From NCBI RefSeq assembly GCF_024701375.2, contig NZ_CP113910.1, positions 1,116,001 to 1,180,000 of the forward strand: a stretch of 64,000 nucleotides of DNA. The letters are read 5' to 3'. Each line of letters begins with the position of its first letter. The stretch's first letter is position 1. Origin of the DNA: Streptomyces sp. KMM 9044 (GTDB lineage Bacteria > Actinomycetota > Actinomycetes > Streptomycetales > Streptomycetaceae). This document shows, piece after piece, positions 63,594 through 64,000 of this stretch. The notes below the pieces were generated by a model. The model was not told the origin of the DNA and did not search any database. It worked only from the letters and a program-made list of their open reading frames with translations. Both the position numbers and the translations under genes were made by a program.

Positions 63594-64000
63594 CTAAACG
63601 TCCAACCCAATCAAATCCGGTCGCTTCTCGGGAGAGCCCCAGTCCAGAATCTCGCGAAGTTTCCGAGGGAGATTTTCCACACCCATCTCAACCTCACTCA
63701 GGTTCACTTCAACGGGCGTTGAGATCTCAAGAATCTCCGCATCCTCGTCAGTGAATTCCAGCGTCAGAACCCGGTCGGAGAGTCGCACGCTCCGCAGGCA
63801 TCCGTATACGGTGAAGCCTCGCTCAGTAGAGACGTTGTAGGAATCCATTCCAGATTGAATTTCCTGCTCATCCGGTTCGTACGTGGATCGCTGGATTGAG
63901 AATGATCTCTGGACACCGGACTCATCCACCCCGGCAACGCCCACCTCAAGGGCCTCTTCGCCCTCGTAATCCTCGAAGAACCCAACCTCTGCGGCGGTCA
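63594..64000 (-). CDS. Imm10-family immunity protein, N-terminus outside window
   Basis: The visible 134 residues read AAEVGFFEDYEGEEALEVGV, FSIQRSTYEPDEQEIQSGMD, SYNVSTERGFTVYGCLRSVR, LTLEFTDEDAEILEI, and end LREILDWGSPEKRPDLIGLD. The order LxFQRS-x-EPDEQ-x-GMDSY, YGG/C-x-RS, and a closing PDLIGL is that of Imm10 proteins, which neutralize contact-dependent or polymorphic toxins. The frame is open to the window edge, so the start and any upstream toxin lie to the right. The GTG at 63,944 is an internal alternative. No toxin is visible here. Confidence 0.75.
   Translation of the reverse strand, partial: TAAEVGFFEDYEGEEALEVGVAGVDESGVQRSFSIQRSTYEPDEQEIQSGMDSYNVSTERGFTVYGCLRSVRLSDRVLTLEFTDEDAEILEISTPVEVNLSEVEMGVENLPRKLREILDWGSPEKRPDLIGLDV

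Overview
The window is high-GC, codon-biased DNA typical of Streptomyces or a close actinomycete. It splits into two unlike halves. Positions 1 to about 39,100 are part of a large non-ribosomal peptide synthetase (NRPS) cluster. Positions 39,100 to 64,000 are a patchwork of insertion sequences, a group II intron, broken genes and a few intact accessory genes, as expected of a chromosome arm, a plasmid or an old integrated element.

NRPS half. Two giant minus-strand genes are joined by a TGATG stop/start overlap at 21,267. The upstream gene (37,300 to 21,267) encodes five modules. The downstream gene runs from 21,267 off the left edge and encodes at least seven. There are no free-standing epimerization domains. 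Instead five condensation domains (modules 3, 5, 8, 10, 12) look like dual condensation/epimerization (C/E) domains. Reading the specificity residues by eye gives X1 - D-X2 - Ser3 - D-Asp4 - Asp5 - Ser6 - D-Thr7 - Tyr8 - D-X9 - Ser10 - D-Asp11 - Asx12 and onward. Modules 2-5 and 9-12 have the same domain order and nearly the same substrate calls, so the line appears to have grown by block duplication with a seven-module period. Six single-base frameshifts interrupt two near-identical Asp modules. All six are five-C runs reduced to four, and restoring them gives one open frame, so they look like consensus errors in repeats more than real mutations. No thioesterase, MbtH-like protein or loading module is in the window.

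Control and tailoring. A divergent cytochrome P450 (37,876-39,075) lies across a 575-bp gap from the NRPS operon. The gap holds a palindrome that fits the StrR-type activator site (GTTCAACTG-N11-CACTTGAAC). A StrR/ParB-like pathway activator follows, but an IS1380-family element (39,679-41,397) with a CTGG target duplication has split it. Removing the element and one copy of the duplication restores a 355-residue frame. The simplest reading is that this cluster lost its activator by recent transposition.

Mobile half. In order: IS1380, IS5 (frameshifted), IS256, an IS256 fragment, an IS4 fragment, a complete IS630 next to a tyrosine-integrase remnant, ISKra4, an IS1182 remnant, an IS3 element carrying a 2.2-kb group II intron inside its orfA, and a second IS1380. 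Between them sit a tightly overlapping three-gene operon (TIR-like ThsB-type protein, two-helix RipA-like membrane protein, small DUF-like protein) that is a plausible antiphage or stress module, a convergent two-helix membrane protein with a Rossmann-like tail, a glutamate-kinase-like fragment, a secreted SGNH hydrolase broken into two separated pieces, and at the right edge an Imm10-type immunity protein.
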